Source: Micrococcales bacterium 31B
GTDB lineage: Bacteria; Actinomycetota; Actinomycetes; Actinomycetales; Dermabacteraceae
Direction of reading: 5' to 3'
Assembly (NCBI GenBank): GCA_022803075.1
Contig: JAFFTF010000004.1
Span: 62,001 to 126,000, forward strand
Length of the DNA stretch: 64,000 bases
Below are positions 36,022 to 46,529 of the stretch, piece after piece (within the stretch, counting starts at the first letter, position 1; every line of letters starts with the position of its first letter). The notes under the pieces are model-generated. The model ran no database searches and was not told the DNA's origin. It saw only the letters and a program-made list of their open reading frames with translations. The position numbers were made by a program, and so were the translations under genes.

Positions 36022-36365
36022 GCCGCAGGACACGTCGACCACCGCTGCTTTGGAGAGATTCGAATATCGGCTGAATCGTCACAGAAGCGATTTTTCTGCC
36101 CAAAAATGTTGGCTCACTCTCACGGGTCTCTGAAACTCGCTGAAAAGGCCGTTTACATGCCGCGCAGCGCGCGAAGAAGAGGGACCACTCCAGGTAGAAT
36201 TAGTGAGTTGAACCTTGCGTCGCAAAGTGGCACCCGCACAGCGGGGTCAGGACGGTTCGCACGACTCCTTAGTCGTGCGTTACTCGGGGTACACCGCGAC
36301 GTCTCGCCGGGGGCGAGTATCGCGTCGATTTGAACGCAGATTTACCTAGAGGAGTTGGTCGGCCA
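36022..36365. other. dciA-gyrB spacer
   Basis: About 340 bp with no gene. It must contain the gyrB promoter; TAGAAT at 36195 is a possible -10 but no matching -35 was found. Nothing else recognisable is seen. Confidence 0.5.
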
Positions 36366-38363
36366 GTGGCTGAAACGGCGTCTGAGGGCCCAAACCTAAG
36401 CGCATACGGTGCGGAGAACATTACCGTATTGGAGGGCCTCGAAGCCGTCCGCAAGCGCCCCGGCATGTACATCGGGTCGACCGGTGAGCGAGGCCTGCAT
36501 CACCTGGTCTATGAAGTCGTAGACAACTCCGTCGATGAGGCCCTCGCCGGGCATGCCACCGAGATTATTGTGACCCTGTTGGAAGACGGCGGCGTGCGCG
36601 TGGTTGATGACGGACGCGGTATTCCCGTCGACATCCACCCCACCGAGGGTAAGAGCACGGTTGAGGTTGTCATGACCATCCTCCATGCCGGCGGTAAGTT
36701 CGGTGGCGGCGGCTACGCGGTATCGGGTGGCCTACACGGTGTGGGCATCTCTGTGGTCAACGCTCTCTCCTCCCGGGTCGACACCGAGGTGCGTCGCCAG
36801 GGTTACGCGTGGCGAATGTCGTTCCGTGACGGTGGCCAACCGCTTGCGCCGCTCGAAAAGTGCGAGGCCACCGACGAAACGGGCACCACGCAGACGTTTT
36901 ATCCCGACCCCGCCATCTTCGAAACGGTTGCCTTCGACTTCGAAACCCTGCGTGCCCGGTTCCAGCAAATGGCGTTCCTGAATAAGGGGCTAAGAATTTC
37001 GCTGACCGACGAGCGCGTAGAGCCCAGCGATGAGGACCCGACGCATTCCGAAGAGGGTGTCTTGCGACAGGTCACGTACTGCTATGAAGGCGGACTCGTC
37101 GACTACGTACAGCACCTCAACCATGCCAAGCGTGCAGACCTCGTGCATGACGAGATCATTGCGTTTGAAACCGAGTACCTCGAACCCCTGTTTTCGGTCG
37201 AAATTGCCATGCAGTGGACCACCGCATACAGCGAGTCGGTGCACACCTATGCGAACACGATTAATACGCACGAGGGGGGCACCCACGAGGAGGGCTTCCG
37301 TTCTGCGTTGACGGGTCTCGTGAATCGCTACGCTCGCGATAAGGGCATCATCAAAGAGAAGGATGACAACCTCACCGGTGATGACATTCGCGAGGGTCTG
37401 ACCGCGGTCATCTCGGTGAAACTGGGCGAACCTCAGTTCGAAGGTCAGACGAAGACCAAACTGGGCAACACGGAGGCTCGTACCTTCGTGCTCAAGGTGG
37501 TGAATGAGCAACTCACCGATTGGTTTGATTCGCACCCGGTGCAGGCCAAGGAGATCATCCGCAAGTCGCTACAGGCCGCCGCAGCCCGCATCGCGGCCCG
37601 CAAGGCACGCGAAACGACTCGTCGCAAGGGATTGCTAGAGTCGGGCGGTTTGCCCGGCAAGTTGAAGGACTGCCAGACACGCAACGCCGAAGAGGCCGAA
37701 ATCTTCATCGTGGAGGGCGACTCGGCAGGTGGTTCTGCCGTGCAGGGTCGTAACCCGCGTACCCAGGCAATCCTGCCGATCCGAGGCAAGATCCTCAACG
37801 TCGAAAAGGCTCGGCTGGACCGCGCTCTGGGCAATCAGGAGGTACAGGCGCTCATTACGGCCTTCGGTGCCGGCGTGGGTGAAGACTTTGACATTGAGAA
37901 GCTGCGCTATCACAAGATCGTTTTGATGGCGGACGCCGACGTAGACGGCCAGCATATTTGCACCCTTTTGCTGACCCTACTGTTCAGGTACATGCGGCCG
38001 CTCATTGAGCATGGCTATGTATATCTCGCGATGCCTCCTCTGTATCGCATCAAGTGGTCGAACTCGGCCCACGACTACGTGTACTCCGACGCTCAGCGCG
38101 ACGCGTCGCTGGCCGAGGGTGAGGCCTCCGGTAAGCGTCTGCCCAAGGAGGGCATACAGCGATACAAGGGCCTGGGTGAGATGGACTACCAGGAACTCTG
38201 GGAGACCACGATGGACCCGAGCCATCGCACCCTGCGCCAGGTGCAGATTTCTGAAGCTGCCGCAGCCGACGAAATCTTCTCGATTCTGATGGGTGAGGAT
38301 GTCGAATCGCGACGTAACTTCATTCAGCAAAACGCTAAGGACGTGCGGTTCCTCGATATTTAG
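36366..38363 (+). CDS. gyrB: DNA gyrase subunit B
   Basis: A 665-residue GHKL ATPase and TOPRIM subunit of gyrase. It has [42 protein letters not shown], the ATP lid [14 protein letters not shown], and TOPRIM motifs EGDSAGGSA and [13 protein letters not shown] at 36330 would add 12 residues, but GTG 36366 (VAETASEG) has AGGAG 12 bases upstream and fits family N-termini better. The gene end and the 89-bp gap to gyrA are markedly A/T-rich compared with the surroundings. Confidence 0.97.
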   Translation: MAETASEGPNLSAYGAENITVLEGLEAVRKRPGMYIGSTGERGLHHLVYEVVDNSVDEALAGHATEIIVTLLEDGGVRVVDDGRGIPVDIHPTEGKSTVEVVMTILHAGGKFGGGGYAVSGGLHGVGISVVNALSSRVDTEVRRQGYAWRMSFRDGGQPLAPLEKCEATDETGTTQTFYPDPAIFETVAFDFETLRARFQQMAFLNKGLRISLTDERVEPSDEDPTHSEEGVLRQVTYCYEGGLVDYVQHLNHAKRADLVHDEIIAFETEYLEPLFSVEIAMQWTTAYSESVHTYANTINTHEGGTHEEGFRSALTGLVNRYARDKGIIKEKDDNLTGDDIREGLTAVISVKLGEPQFEGQTKTKLGNTEARTFVLKVVNEQLTDWFDSHPVQAKEIIRKSLQAAAARIAARKARETTRRKGLLESGGLPGKLKDCQTRNAEEAEIFIVEGDSAGGSAVQGRNPRTQAILPIRGKILNVEKARLDRALGNQEVQALITAFGAGVGEDFDIEKLRYHKIVLMADADVDGQHICTLLLTLLFRYMRPLIEHGYVYLAMPPLYRIKWSNSAHDYVYSDAQRDASLAEGEASGKRLPKEGIQRYKGLGEMDYQELWETTMDPSHRTLRQVQISEAAAADEIFSILMGEDVESRRNFIQQNAKDVRFLDI

Positions 38364-38452
38364 AAATGCAGTCAAAGAATCAACTTTTGCAGTACAAATG
38401 ATTACTTTTGAAGCATTACGATATTGAGAATTGCAAGTAAGGACACCATCAA

Positions 38453-41149
38453 GTGACTGAAGTGACACCCCCCATCGAGCACGGCAACATCGAGCAGGCC
38501 GACCTCCAGCTCGAAATGCAACGCAGCTACCTCGACTACGCCATGAGCGTTATCGTCGGCCGAGCCCTGCCGGATGTGCGCGACGGCCTCAAGCCCGTGC
38601 ATCGCCGCATTCTGTTCGCCATGTACGACGGTGGTTTTCGTCCTGATCGGGCCGTCAACAAGTGCGCCCGCGTCGTCGGCGACGTCATGGGCAAGTACCA
38701 CCCGCACGGAGACAGCGCGATCTACGACGCCCTGGTGCGACTCGTGCAGCCGTGGTCGATGCGTTACCCCCTCGTCACCGGTCAGGGTAACTTCGGCTCC
38801 GCCGGTAACGACTCCGCCGCCGCCTCGAGGTATACCGAATGCAAGATGGCGCCACTCTCCATGGAGATGGTGCGCGACATCCTGCAAGACACCGTTGACT
38901 TTCAGCCCAATTACGACGGCAAGAACCTCGAGCCCAAGGTACTGCCGTCGCGCATCCCCAACCTACTTGCGAACGGCTCGGCCGGCATCGCCGTGGGTAT
39001 GGCCACCAATATTCCGCCCCATAACCTCAAAGAACTGAATGACGGCGTCCAGTGGTTCTTGCAAAACCCCGAGGCCACGCGCGAAGAACTGCTCGAGGCC
39101 ATGATTCAGCGCATCAAGGGTCCCGACTTTCCGACGGGTGCGACGGTGCTGGGTCGTCGCGGCATCGAAGACATGTATCGCACCGGCCGCGGTTCGATCA
39201 CGCAGCGCGCCGTCGTGAAAATGGAAGAGATTCAGGGCCGCATGTGTCTCGTGGTCACCGAGCTGCCCTACCAGGTCAACCCCGACAATCTGGCCATGAA
39301 AATCGCCGACCTCATCAAGGACGGCAAGATCCAGGGCATCGCCGACATGCGCGATCAGACCAGCGGCCGCAACGGCCAGCGACTCGAGATCATCCTGAAG
39401 CGCGACGCCGTGGCGAAGGTGGTGCTGAACAACCTCTACAAGCACACGCAACTGCAGGACAACTTCAGCGCGAACATGTTGGCTCTGGTCGACGGTGTGC
39501 CCCGCACTCTCACGCTCGATCAATTCATTCGGTACTGGGTGAATCACCAGGTCGAAGTGATTGTGCGTCGCACCCAGTTCCGCCTGCGTGAGGCCGAAGA
39601 ACAGATCCACATCTACCGCGGTTACCTCAAGGCACTCGACATGCTCGATGAGGTTATTGCCTTGATTCGTCGCTCACCCACGGCTGAGCGCGCGCGTGAC
39701 GGCCTCATGGAGCTGCTGGAGATCGACGACGTTCAGGCTGACGCGATTCTCGCCCTGCAGCTTCGTCGCCTAGCGGCGATGGAGCGCGACAAGATCATTG
39801 AACGCCACGATGAACTGCAAGCGCTCATCGCAGACTACGAATCGATTCTCGCGAGCCCCGAGCGCCAGCGCAGCATCGTCAGCGAAGAACTCGAAGAGAC
39901 CGTCGCCAAGTATGGTGACGACCGCCGCACGGAGATCGTGCCGTTCGAGGGCGACATGTCGATGGAAGACCTGATCCCCGAAGAAGAAATCGTCGTCACT
40001 ATTACGCGCGACGGGTACGCCAAGCGCACCCGCAGCGACCAATACCGCTCGCAACGCCGCGGCGGCAAGGGCATCAAGGGTGCCCAGCTGCGCGGCGAAG
40101 ACGTGGTCGAACACTTCTTCGTCACGACCACGCACCACTGGTTGCTGTTCTTTACCAATCTGGGTCGTGTGTACCGTGCGAAGGCCTACGAGCTGCCGGA
40201 GGCAGGTCGGGACGCCAAGGGTCAGCACGTGGCCAATTTGCTGGCTTTCCAGCCCGGTGAAGAAATCGCCCAGGTGATGGATCTGCAGGACTATGACCAG
40301 GCCGAGTATCTCGTGCTCGCGACTCGACGCGGTCTCATCAAGAAGACCCGCCTGGCCGAGTACGACTCGAACCGGTCTGGGGGAGTGATCGCCATCAACC
40401 TGCGCGAGGTCGAGAACGAGAACGGCGACGCCATCAAAGACGAATTGGTGTCTGCAGCACTGTGCAGTGCAACGGACGACATTATTTTGGTGTCGGCTCT
40501 GGGCATGTCGGTGCGCTTCACGGCGAGCGATGACGCGCTGCGGCCCATGGGACGCGCAACGTCGGGCGTGACGGGCATGAAGTTCCGCGGTGACGATGAA
40601 CTGCTGTCGATGGATATTGTGCGTGACGGCACGTACGTGTTCGTGGTGACCGAGGGCGGGTACGCGAAGCGTTCACTCGTGGAGGACTATCGCGTGCAGG
40701 GCCGCGGCGGGCTCGGCATCAAGGTCGCCAAGATTTCTGACGGCCGCGGACGCCTCGTTGGTGCGTTAATCGTGGAGGAATCCGACGAGGTGCTGGTTGT
40801 CATGGAGAAGGGCAAGATTGTTCGCTCCAGCGTGCTGGGCGTGCCCGTGAAGGGCCGCGACACCATGGGCGTCGTGTTTGCAAAGCCTGATTCGGGAGAT
40901 CGCATCATCGCTGTTGCCAAGAACCCGGAGCGCACGCTTGATGAGGTTGCGGAGGATGAGTCAGAAAATTCATCTGGCAGCTCTAACGTGTCCACTGCCA
41001 CGGCAAATTCGCATGAATCTGCCAACAATGCGGGTGATGAACTCGTATCAACGGCAAGTTCGGTGGACAATGACACTGAGCCTATGTCGGAACTTGACGC
41101 GCCCGCCGCGTCTGCCGATACGAACGACAACGAAGACTCTGGAGACTAA
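38453..41149 (+). CDS. gyrA: DNA gyrase subunit A
   Basis: An 898-residue subunit that breaks and reseals DNA. The catalytic tyrosine is Tyr127 (SRYTECK). The quinolone-determining segment [14 protein letters not shown] keeps Ser88 and Asp92, the susceptible-type residues. The GyrA box QRRGGKG is present in the C-terminal beta-pinwheel. The last 70 residues are acidic and Ser/Asn/Thr-rich, ending NDNEDSGD. The GTG start has AAGGA upstream. Two bases separate it from the following DUF3566 gene. Confidence 0.97.
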   Translation: MTEVTPPIEHGNIEQADLQLEMQRSYLDYAMSVIVGRALPDVRDGLKPVHRRILFAMYDGGFRPDRAVNKCARVVGDVMGKYHPHGDSAIYDALVRLVQPWSMRYPLVTGQGNFGSAGNDSAAASRYTECKMAPLSMEMVRDILQDTVDFQPNYDGKNLEPKVLPSRIPNLLANGSAGIAVGMATNIPPHNLKELNDGVQWFLQNPEATREELLEAMIQRIKGPDFPTGATVLGRRGIEDMYRTGRGSITQRAVVKMEEIQGRMCLVVTELPYQVNPDNLAMKIADLIKDGKIQGIADMRDQTSGRNGQRLEIILKRDAVAKVVLNNLYKHTQLQDNFSANMLALVDGVPRTLTLDQFIRYWVNHQVEVIVRRTQFRLREAEEQIHIYRGYLKALDMLDEVIALIRRSPTAERARDGLMELLEIDDVQADAILALQLRRLAAMERDKIIERHDELQALIADYESILASPERQRSIVSEELEETVAKYGDDRRTEIVPFEGDMSMEDLIPEEEIVVTITRDGYAKRTRSDQYRSQRRGGKGIKGAQLRGEDVVEHFFVTTTHHWLLFFTNLGRVYRAKAYELPEAGRDAKGQHVANLLAFQPGEEIAQVMDLQDYDQAEYLVLATRRGLIKKTRLAEYDSNRSGGVIAINLREVENENGDAIKDELVSAALCSATDDIILVSALGMSVRFTASDDALRPMGRATSGVTGMKFRGDDELLSMDIVRDGTYVFVVTEGGYAKRSLVEDYRVQGRGGLGIKVAKISDGRGRLVGALIVEESDEVLVVMEKGKIVRSSVLGVPVKGRDTMGVVFAKPDSGDRIIAVAKNPERTLDEVAEDESENSSGSSNVSTATANSHESANNAGDELVSTASSVDNDTEPMSELDAPAASADTNDNEDSGD

Positions 41150-41151
41150 GC

Positions 41152-41703
41152 ATGAGTTCATCGACGGGCACCCTCGCATCCGATTCGAACCGTAAGCAAC
41201 CCACGGGCAAGTCCTCTGGCGCTGCCAAGGCTCCGGCTCCGGCCTCGAAAGCGAAGGCTGCCACCGACAAGTCTGTTGCCGCAGAGTCTGCCAACGTGAA
41301 GCCTGCCGCAGCCAAGCCCGTCGCACCCAAGGTGAAGGTGGAGCCTCGTCGAATCCGATTGGTGCTGTCGCGTGTCGATCCGTGGTCGGTCATGAAACTG
41401 TCATTCCTACTGTCTGTGGTGTTGGGTATTGCCACGGTGGTCGCGGTTGCCTTCGTGTACTCGGTGCTCAACGGCATGGGTGTTTTCAACTCGGTGCAGG
41501 AGTTCATCAGCAACGTCGTCGGTAGCACGAGTGAGTTCTCGATTCTTGGCTATGTTGAGTTCAGCAAGGTGATCTCTTTCGCTGTGATTGTCGCAGTAGT
41601 GAACGTGTTAATCATCACGGCGCTCTCCACGATCGGTTCGCTCTGTTACAACATTGCGGCGGCTCTCTTGGGTGGTCTGCACGTGACGCTGACCGACGAC
41701 TAA
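41152..41703 (+). CDS. DUF3566 membrane protein
   Basis: A 183-residue protein with an Ala/Lys/Pro-rich cytoplasmic first 60 residues and two membrane segments (about 80-105, LSFLLSVVLGIATVVAVAFV; about 135-165, VISFAVIVAVVNVLIITALS). RRIRLVLSRVDPWSVMKLSF is the DUF3566 signature. The family is found almost only behind gyrA in actinobacteria; no firm molecular function is known to me. Its ATG is 2 bases after the gyrA stop, so they are co-translated. Confidence 0.93.
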   Translation: MSSSTGTLASDSNRKQPTGKSSGAAKAPAPASKAKAATDKSVAAESANVKPAAAKPVAPKVKVEPRRIRLVLSRVDPWSVMKLSFLLSVVLGIATVVAVAFVYSVLNGMGVFNSVQEFISNVVGSTSEFSILGYVEFSKVISFAVIVAVVNVLIITALSTIGSLCYNIAAALLGGLHVTLTDD

Positions 41704-41887
41704 ACACCGCGTTGCGGGCTTGGCTCCGTGTGAGGAGGATCAAGTCGGCCTGGGCTCCCACGGTTTTGGTTTCGCTGCGAAGTTGGGGTAATGTTTAGCA
41801 GTCGGCACGAGAGTGTACGACCATTTTTATGGCGAGGGCCGCGAGGTCGGAGCGCATAAAAGGTATGGCCGGGTGTGCCCGGCCAGC

Positions 41888-41961
41888 GGGCCTATAGCTC
41901 AGACGGTTAGAGCGCTTCCCTGATAAGGAAGAGGTCACAGGTTCAAGTCCTGTTAGGCCCA
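41888..41961 (+). tRNA. tRNA-Ile (GAT)
   Basis: The acceptor arm GGGCCTA (41888-41894) pairs with TAGGCCC (41954-41960) and the discriminator is A. The anticodon stem CTTCC/GGAAG holds the loop CTGATAA with anticodon GAT at 41922-41924. The T-arm contains GTTCAAGTC. CCA is not encoded. Confidence 0.98.
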
Positions 41962-41992
41962 CGTAACGCACGCACGATGAAGGGTGTCAACA

Positions 41993-42112
41993 ATGAAGAA
42001 GATTCTGCTGTTGCTCCTGATCGCTGCGGGTGGTTACCTGGTGTGGCGCAAGGTTGAAGAGGAACGCCTGGAGGCGGATCTCTGGAACCAAGCCACTGAC
42101 CTGGTCGCCTAG
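41993..42112 (+). CDS. DLW-39 family small membrane-anchored protein
   Basis: A 39-residue protein between the two tRNA genes: a hydrophobic start (MKKILLLLLIAAGGYLVWRK) followed by a charged stretch and the family-defining EADLWNQATD. The length is exactly that of the actinobacterial DLW-39 family, which is found in this gyrA-tRNA neighbourhood. It is probably inserted in the membrane by its N-terminus; function unknown. The ribosome-binding site is weak. Confidence 0.92.
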   Translation: MKKILLLLLIAAGGYLVWRKVEEERLEADLWNQATDLVA

Positions 42113-42156
42113 GTTCTCACTGGGAATCTGAGCAGTGCGGTTTAAAATTTCATCAC

Positions 42157-42229
42157 GGGGATATGGCGCAATTGGTAGCGCACCTGCTTTGCAAGCAGGG
42201 GGTTAGGGGTTCGAGTCCCCTTATCTCCA
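42157..42229 (+). tRNA. tRNA-Ala (TGC)
   Basis: GGGGATA (42157-42163) pairs with TATCTCC (42222-42228, one G-T pair). The anticodon stem CCTGC/GCAGG holds loop TTTGCAA with anticodon TGC at 42190-42192, and the T-loop is TTCGAGT. CCA is not encoded. It marks the right edge of the conserved origin region. Confidence 0.98.
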
Positions 42230-42236
42230 CGTATCA

Positions 42237-42272
42237 AGCCGCCGCTTCGAGTTTCGAGGCGGCGGCTTTGTT
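42237..42272. terminator. Hairpin after tRNA-Ala
   Basis: Arms AGCCGCCGCTTCGA (42237-42250) and TCGAGGCGGCGGCT (42254-42267) match with one mismatch and are followed by TTGTTA. It can stop the tRNA transcript, and also the convergent minus-strand gene that ends at 42298. Confidence 0.8.
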
Positions 42273-42297
42273 ATTCGCTAGGCACGGTGTGTAGCAC

Positions 42298-43215
42298 TCA
42301 AGCGGCCAACTTTGCGAGGCCGGTGCGGTAGTCGGTGATGGCGAACTCGGGAAACCTGGCTTCGAACTTGGCCGACGTGAACAGGTTCTCTTGTGCGTAG
42401 CGAGGTAGGAGTTCACGGATCTCGCGAGCGTCGGCCGACGCGAGGCCCGCAGCCCAGAGTAGCCACGAGGGCATCACGGTGTAGCGAGGCGACGTGCCGA
42501 ATACAGTGGCGGCTCGGTGGATAAACTCGCGATAGGTGGGTCGCTCGGAGTGGACGGGCAGATGCCAGGTTTGACCGAAGGCGTCGGGGGTGTTGCCGAG
42601 CGTGGCGAGGGCGCGGCTGGCGTCGGGGGTCCAGATGAGGGTGCGGCGCACATCATCGCGCACAGGCGCTAGAGGTCGTCGACCCGAGCGCAGGCGGTCG
42701 AGGATAAGCGCATGGGTAAAGCTCTGGGTGCGGCCCGGGCCGTAAAACTCCGGTGCGCGGCCGATGACTAGGTCGATGTAGCCGCGGCTCATCTCGGCGA
42801 GGACGGCGTTTGCCATGGCCGCGCGGACTGCGCCCTTGCGCCCCACGGGAGCGAATTGTGTGGTCTCGGTCTGCACCCTGTCGTCTTGGGGGTACATGTA
42901 GGTGTTGTCGAAGTAGACAAACTTGGCGCCGGCGGCGCGGGTGGCGGCAAGGGCATTTCGCAGCATGGTCGGGAACTGGCGTTCCCAGAGTTCGGTGTTG
43001 GCGGGCAGGCCTGCGGCGAAGTAGACCACATCGCTGCCCATGACGGCCGTCGTGGTTTGTGAGGCGTCGAGGAGGTTCGCCGATACGAGTTGATCGGTGT
43101 CGTGGATTCGCTGGGGGTTGCGGCTGACGAGGCGCAGGTCCTGTGTGTGAGAGCGATAGAGTTCGCGCGCCAATTCAGTGGCGATCTGGCCGGTGGACCC
43201 CAGAATAGTCTGCAT
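42298..43215 (-). CDS. NAD(P)-dependent epimerase/dehydratase-like protein
   Basis: A 305-residue extended short-chain dehydrogenase fold. The dinucleotide loop ILGSTGQIATELARELYR is at the very N-terminus; VYFDNTYMYPQ and FYGPGR follow at positions seen in atypical members, with no clear YxxxK. The substrate is unknown. It sits next to tRNA-Ala at the start of the accessory cluster and is transcribed toward the tRNA. Upstream DNA (43216-43319) carries nothing clear. Confidence 0.8.
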   Translation of the reverse strand: MQTILGSTGQIATELARELYRSHTQDLRLVSRNPQRIHDTDQLVSANLLDASQTTTAVMGSDVVYFAAGLPANTELWERQFPTMLRNALAATRAAGAKFVYFDNTYMYPQDDRVQTETTQFAPVGRKGAVRAAMANAVLAEMSRGYIDLVIGRAPEFYGPGRTQSFTHALILDRLRSGRRPLAPVRDDVRRTLIWTPDASRALATLGNTPDAFGQTWHLPVHSERPTYREFIHRAATVFGTSPRYTVMPSWLLWAAGLASADAREIRELLPRYAQENLFTSAKFEARFPEFAITDYRTGLAKLAA

Positions 43216-43319
43216 GCAATCCTCGATTCTGCGTTGTTTGTACCAATGTACTCACTGGTGAATTGGACATGTAGTCAGCAATGATATCGATGTCAACGTA
43301 CCCGAGCGTTCCCCTGCGG

Positions 43320-44237
43320 CTACAGCAGCAGGCCGAGCATGACCGGCATGGTGACGAGCGAGAGCACCGTCTGCGCGCCCGTGATCGAGGCCATGAGGGG
43401 CGCGTCGCCGCCCATGCGCTCGGCCAGTACGTAGGAGGATGACGCGATGGGCAGTGCTGTCAGCACGACGAGGCTCGCGAGCGGCGCCCCCTCGAGGCCG
43501 AGGGCCATGCCAAGCCCGCCACACGCCGCGGGCAGCGCGACCAGCTTGGCAACGGCTGCAAAACTGATATACAGGGCGTCTCTGCGCGAAGCCCGCCACG
43601 TAATGGCTGCTCCCGCCGCGAGGGTGCCGCAGACGAGCGCGGGCTGCGCCAGCATGTCTATCGAAATGCTCACGAACTCGGGCAAGCGAACGTTCAGGGC
43701 GCCAAACAGCAGGCCAACCACACAGCCCAAGATCAGTGGATTCGTAATCACTTCACGCCACAAGCGTGGCCGTCGCGAGCCCGCGTTAGGGGCGCCGTAC
43801 ACCGACAGCGCGACTACCGAAATGACGTTGATGAGCGGCACCATGATCGCCGCAGCGAGGGCGAACGTGCTGACTCCGAGCGCGCCGTTGAGGGCCGACG
43901 CAAACACCAGGCCAATATAGGTGTTCTGGCGAATCGAACCCTGCAGGATCGACGTCAGCTGAGGCCCGGACGCCCGTAGGGCCCGTTTCAGCCCCAGCAC
44001 CAGTGCCGTCATGAGCAGGATCGGCACGGTAATGCTCGCGACGAGCGGCAGCGGCTTCACCACGCCCAGATCGGTGCCGGCGAGCGAGGAGACGAAGAGC
44101 GCGGGCGTGAAAATGTGGTACGTCAGCCACTCGAGGCCGCGCCAGAACTCGGTGGAGGGCAGGAGCCAGCGCCTGAGCGACCAACCACCGATGAGGAGTG
44201 CCACGACCGGCAGGATTGCCGTGCTGACGAGATGCAT
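43320..44237 (-). CDS. AEC-family (auxin efflux carrier-type) transporter
   Basis: A 305-residue protein with about ten membrane segments in two halves. The first half has WLTYHIFTPALFVSSLAGTD and the middle has RQNTYIGLVFASALNG, both typical of the AEC/MdcF family of carboxylate or solute permeases. Substrate unknown; the neighbouring aromatic monooxygenase suggests an organic acid. The ribosome-binding site is weak. It lies downstream of the monooxygenase gene but is separated from it by a strong hairpin. Confidence 0.85.
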   Translation of the reverse strand: MHLVSTAILPVVALLIGGWSLRRWLLPSTEFWRGLEWLTYHIFTPALFVSSLAGTDLGVVKPLPLVASITVPILLMTALVLGLKRALRASGPQLTSILQGSIRQNTYIGLVFASALNGALGVSTFALAAAIMVPLINVISVVALSVYGAPNAGSRRPRLWREVITNPLILGCVVGLLFGALNVRLPEFVSISIDMLAQPALVCGTLAAGAAITWRASRRDALYISFAAVAKLVALPAACGGLGMALGLEGAPLASLVVLTALPIASSSYVLAERMGGDAPLMASITGAQTVLSLVTMPVMLGLLL

Positions 44238-44315
44238 GAGGTCGAGAATGCGCGATCACGCCGGTCAGCGCAAGCGCCACGGTGCGCTCGTGAACAGCCT
44301 TCGGGCCACGCAGAA

Positions 44316-44356
44316 ACCGGACGCTCCGGTGCCACGTGGGCACCGGAGCGTCCGGT
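44316..44356 (-). terminator. 17-bp perfect hairpin after the flavin monooxygenase gene
   Basis: ACCGGACGCTCCGGTGC (44316-44332) is complementary to 44340-44356 around a 7-base loop. It begins 14 bases past the monooxygenase stop in its reading direction and is followed by TTTCTG on that strand. Confidence 0.8.
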
Positions 44357-44369
44357 ATGAATATTGCGG

Positions 44370-46259
44370 TTACTTCGCGGGGGCGACGAACACACCGTCG
44401 AAGAACGCCGCGAGCGAATCCGTGCCGTCGAGGGGCAGGATGTGCGCGACGTACTGGTCCGGGCGAACCACGACGATGGCGCCGTCACGCGAGATGTTGC
44501 GAGCCTCGAAGATATCGTCGGCGGGGTCGACCGCGTAGATCTTTTCGTAGTCGAACACCTGGTAGGGGCCGACGCGGGGGCGGAACGCCGCGGGCACCGT
44601 GTTGATGTTGACGTCGATGTGCGGCGCCTGGTAGATGACCTTGGTGTCGACGTAGACGTCTTGATTGGCGCCCTCGGGGCGGTACTTCACGAGCGGTGAG
44701 GCCGCGTCGTCGTTCAGCCAGGCCGCGAGAGTGGCCGTAGCCGAGCCCTCGTTCAGGCCGTCCTGGCCGGCGAAGACGTAGATGCGCCATTTGCCATCCG
44801 CACGCGCATGATGGCCGAGCTGTACGGGCACACCGTCGCAGACTCGCATGACGGGTCGCGAGTGGAACCGCTTGCCGAGGGTGAAGCCCGCGGCGAGGTC
44901 TTGCTGCGGGTCGCCCGCGACGATCATGGACGGCACGTACTCGGTCATGAATCCGGCGGGGAACTCGGCGGTCTGCACGTAGAAGCGCTCGACCTCCTCG
45001 GGGTCGCTGAGCTGTTCGGGCTTGGCGGCCATGAGGCTCGACCACTGCTTGTCGAAGTCGATCAGGTTCTGCGCAATGACCTGGCGTTCGGCCGAGTACG
45101 TGGCGAGCAGTTCTTCGGGGGCGCGGCCCGAGAGCACGTGACCGAGCTTCCAGCCCAGGTTGAAGCCATCCTGCATCGACACGTTCATGCCCTGGCCGGC
45201 CTTGGCGCTGTGCGTGTGGCACGCGTCGCCCATGATGAAGACGCGGGGCTTGCGGCCGGTCGCGGCGTCGGCGTCGTCGAAGCTGTCGGTCACGCGGTGA
45301 CCCACTTCGTAGACGCTGCGCCACGCAACGTGACGCACCTGAACGGTGTAGGGGTGCAAGATCTGGTTGGCTCGCGCCTCGACCTCTTCTTGAGTGGTCT
45401 TTCGGACGCTGCCCGAATCGTCGGGCGAGACCTCACCGAGGTCGACGTACATGCGGAAAAGGTGATTACCTTCGCGCGGGATGTGCAGGATCGAGCCGCC
45501 ATCGTTCGACTGGATCGCGCACTTGCGGCGAATGTCGGGGAAGTCGGTGTCGGCGAGCACGTCCATCACGCCCCAGGCATGAAACGCCTGGTCGCCCTGG
45601 AGTTTGCGGCCAATGGATTCGCGCACCCGGGAGCGGGCGCCGTCGCCACCGACAACATACTTGGCGTTGACGATGCGCTCTGTGCCTGCGTCATCGCCTA
45701 CGGTGCGCTTGAGCGTGACCGCGATGGGGTATTCCTGGGTATCGTCGCGGGTCAGCGTGACGAACTCCCAGCCGTAATCGGGCTTGTTGCGGGCGGGAGA
45801 GTTCGCCATGAACTCCAGGAAGTAATCCTGCACGCGGGCCTGGTTCACGATCAGGTGAGGCAACTCACTAATGTTGGCCGGGTCGTCGGGGGCGACTGCG
45901 GTGCGGACGATGTTCTTGGGATTGTTGACGTCGGGCTTCCAGAACGCCATTTCGGTGATCTGGTAGGCCTCTTCGGTGATGCGCTTGGCGAAGCCAAACG
46001 CCTGAAAGGTCTCGACGCTGCGGGCCTGAATACCGTCGGCTTGGCCGACCTCTAGGCGGCCGCCGCGGCGCTCCACGGCGCGCGTCGTGAACTGCGGAAA
46101 CTGCGACAACTGGGCGGCCAGCATGATTCCTGCTGGGCCGGTGCCGACGATGAGCACGTCGACGTTGTCGGGAAGGTTCTCGGGACGGTCGATGCCTACG
46201 CCTGCGGCGGGCTCCACACGGGGGTCGCCGGAAACATAGCCGAAGTGGTGAAATTGCAC
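44370..46259 (-). CDS. FAD-dependent aromatic hydroxylase (3-hydroxybenzoate 4-monooxygenase/phenol 2-monooxygenase family)
   Basis: A 629-residue group A flavin monooxygenase. It has the FAD motif VDVLIVGTGPAGIMLAAQLS (about 33-52), the DG motif YVVGGDGARSRVRESIG, the GD motif FIMGDACHTHSAKAGQGMN, and the C-terminal thioredoxin-fold domain of the phenol hydroxylase group. The start (FHHFGYVSGDPR) and GRLEVGQADGIQARSVETFQ resemble 3-hydroxybenzoate 4-monooxygenases, which make protocatechuate. The exact substrate is unproven. The GTG start has GAGGAG eight bases upstream. Two copies of the cluster operator lie about 80-110 bases upstream. Confidence 0.85.
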   Translation of the reverse strand: MQFHHFGYVSGDPRVEPAAGVGIDRPENLPDNVDVLIVGTGPAGIMLAAQLSQFPQFTTRAVERRGGRLEVGQADGIQARSVETFQAFGFAKRITEEAYQITEMAFWKPDVNNPKNIVRTAVAPDDPANISELPHLIVNQARVQDYFLEFMANSPARNKPDYGWEFVTLTRDDTQEYPIAVTLKRTVGDDAGTERIVNAKYVVGGDGARSRVRESIGRKLQGDQAFHAWGVMDVLADTDFPDIRRKCAIQSNDGGSILHIPREGNHLFRMYVDLGEVSPDDSGSVRKTTQEEVEARANQILHPYTVQVRHVAWRSVYEVGHRVTDSFDDADAATGRKPRVFIMGDACHTHSAKAGQGMNVSMQDGFNLGWKLGHVLSGRAPEELLATYSAERQVIAQNLIDFDKQWSSLMAAKPEQLSDPEEVERFYVQTAEFPAGFMTEYVPSMIVAGDPQQDLAAGFTLGKRFHSRPVMRVCDGVPVQLGHHARADGKWRIYVFAGQDGLNEGSATATLAAWLNDDAASPLVKYRPEGANQDVYVDTKVIYQAPHIDVNINTVPAAFRPRVGPYQVFDYEKIYAVDPADDIFEARNISRDGAIVVVRPDQYVAHILPLDGTDSLAAFFDGVFVAPAK

Positions 46260-46335
46260 TGAATTCTCTCCTCACACCATTGTGGGCGTGCGCGTCTCAG
46301 GGGTGAAGTCGCGCGGTGGCCGGGGGGCCGCGCCT

Positions 46336-46370
46336 ATCGTATACGATCTGCCAGTCACATCGTATACGAT
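46336..46370. promoter_or_regulatory. Two ATCGTATACGAT operators in the monooxygenase/decarboxylase divergent region
   Basis: Perfect 12-bp palindromes lie at 46336-46347 and 46359-46370, 23 bp centre to centre (about two helical turns). The same motif occurs at 54652 near the GntR-containing operon. Probable binding sites of that GntR regulator. Confidence 0.75.
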
Positions 46371-46529
46371 TTTTCGCCTCCTGTGGGATACCATGGTGTA
46401 GTCCGGCAATGTTGCTGAGAGTTTGCTTCACACCCACAGCCGATGCCCGAAAAAGGGGCATGCGCCATGCACCCGCATGAGCGAGTCACATATGGAATCC
46501 CCCTTCCCTCCACAGTGGATTGGATGCAT

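Noticed and set aside
42157-42229. tRNA-Ala as an attachment site for the accessory cluster
   Set aside because: No second copy of the tRNA 3' end and no integrase gene were found in the window.
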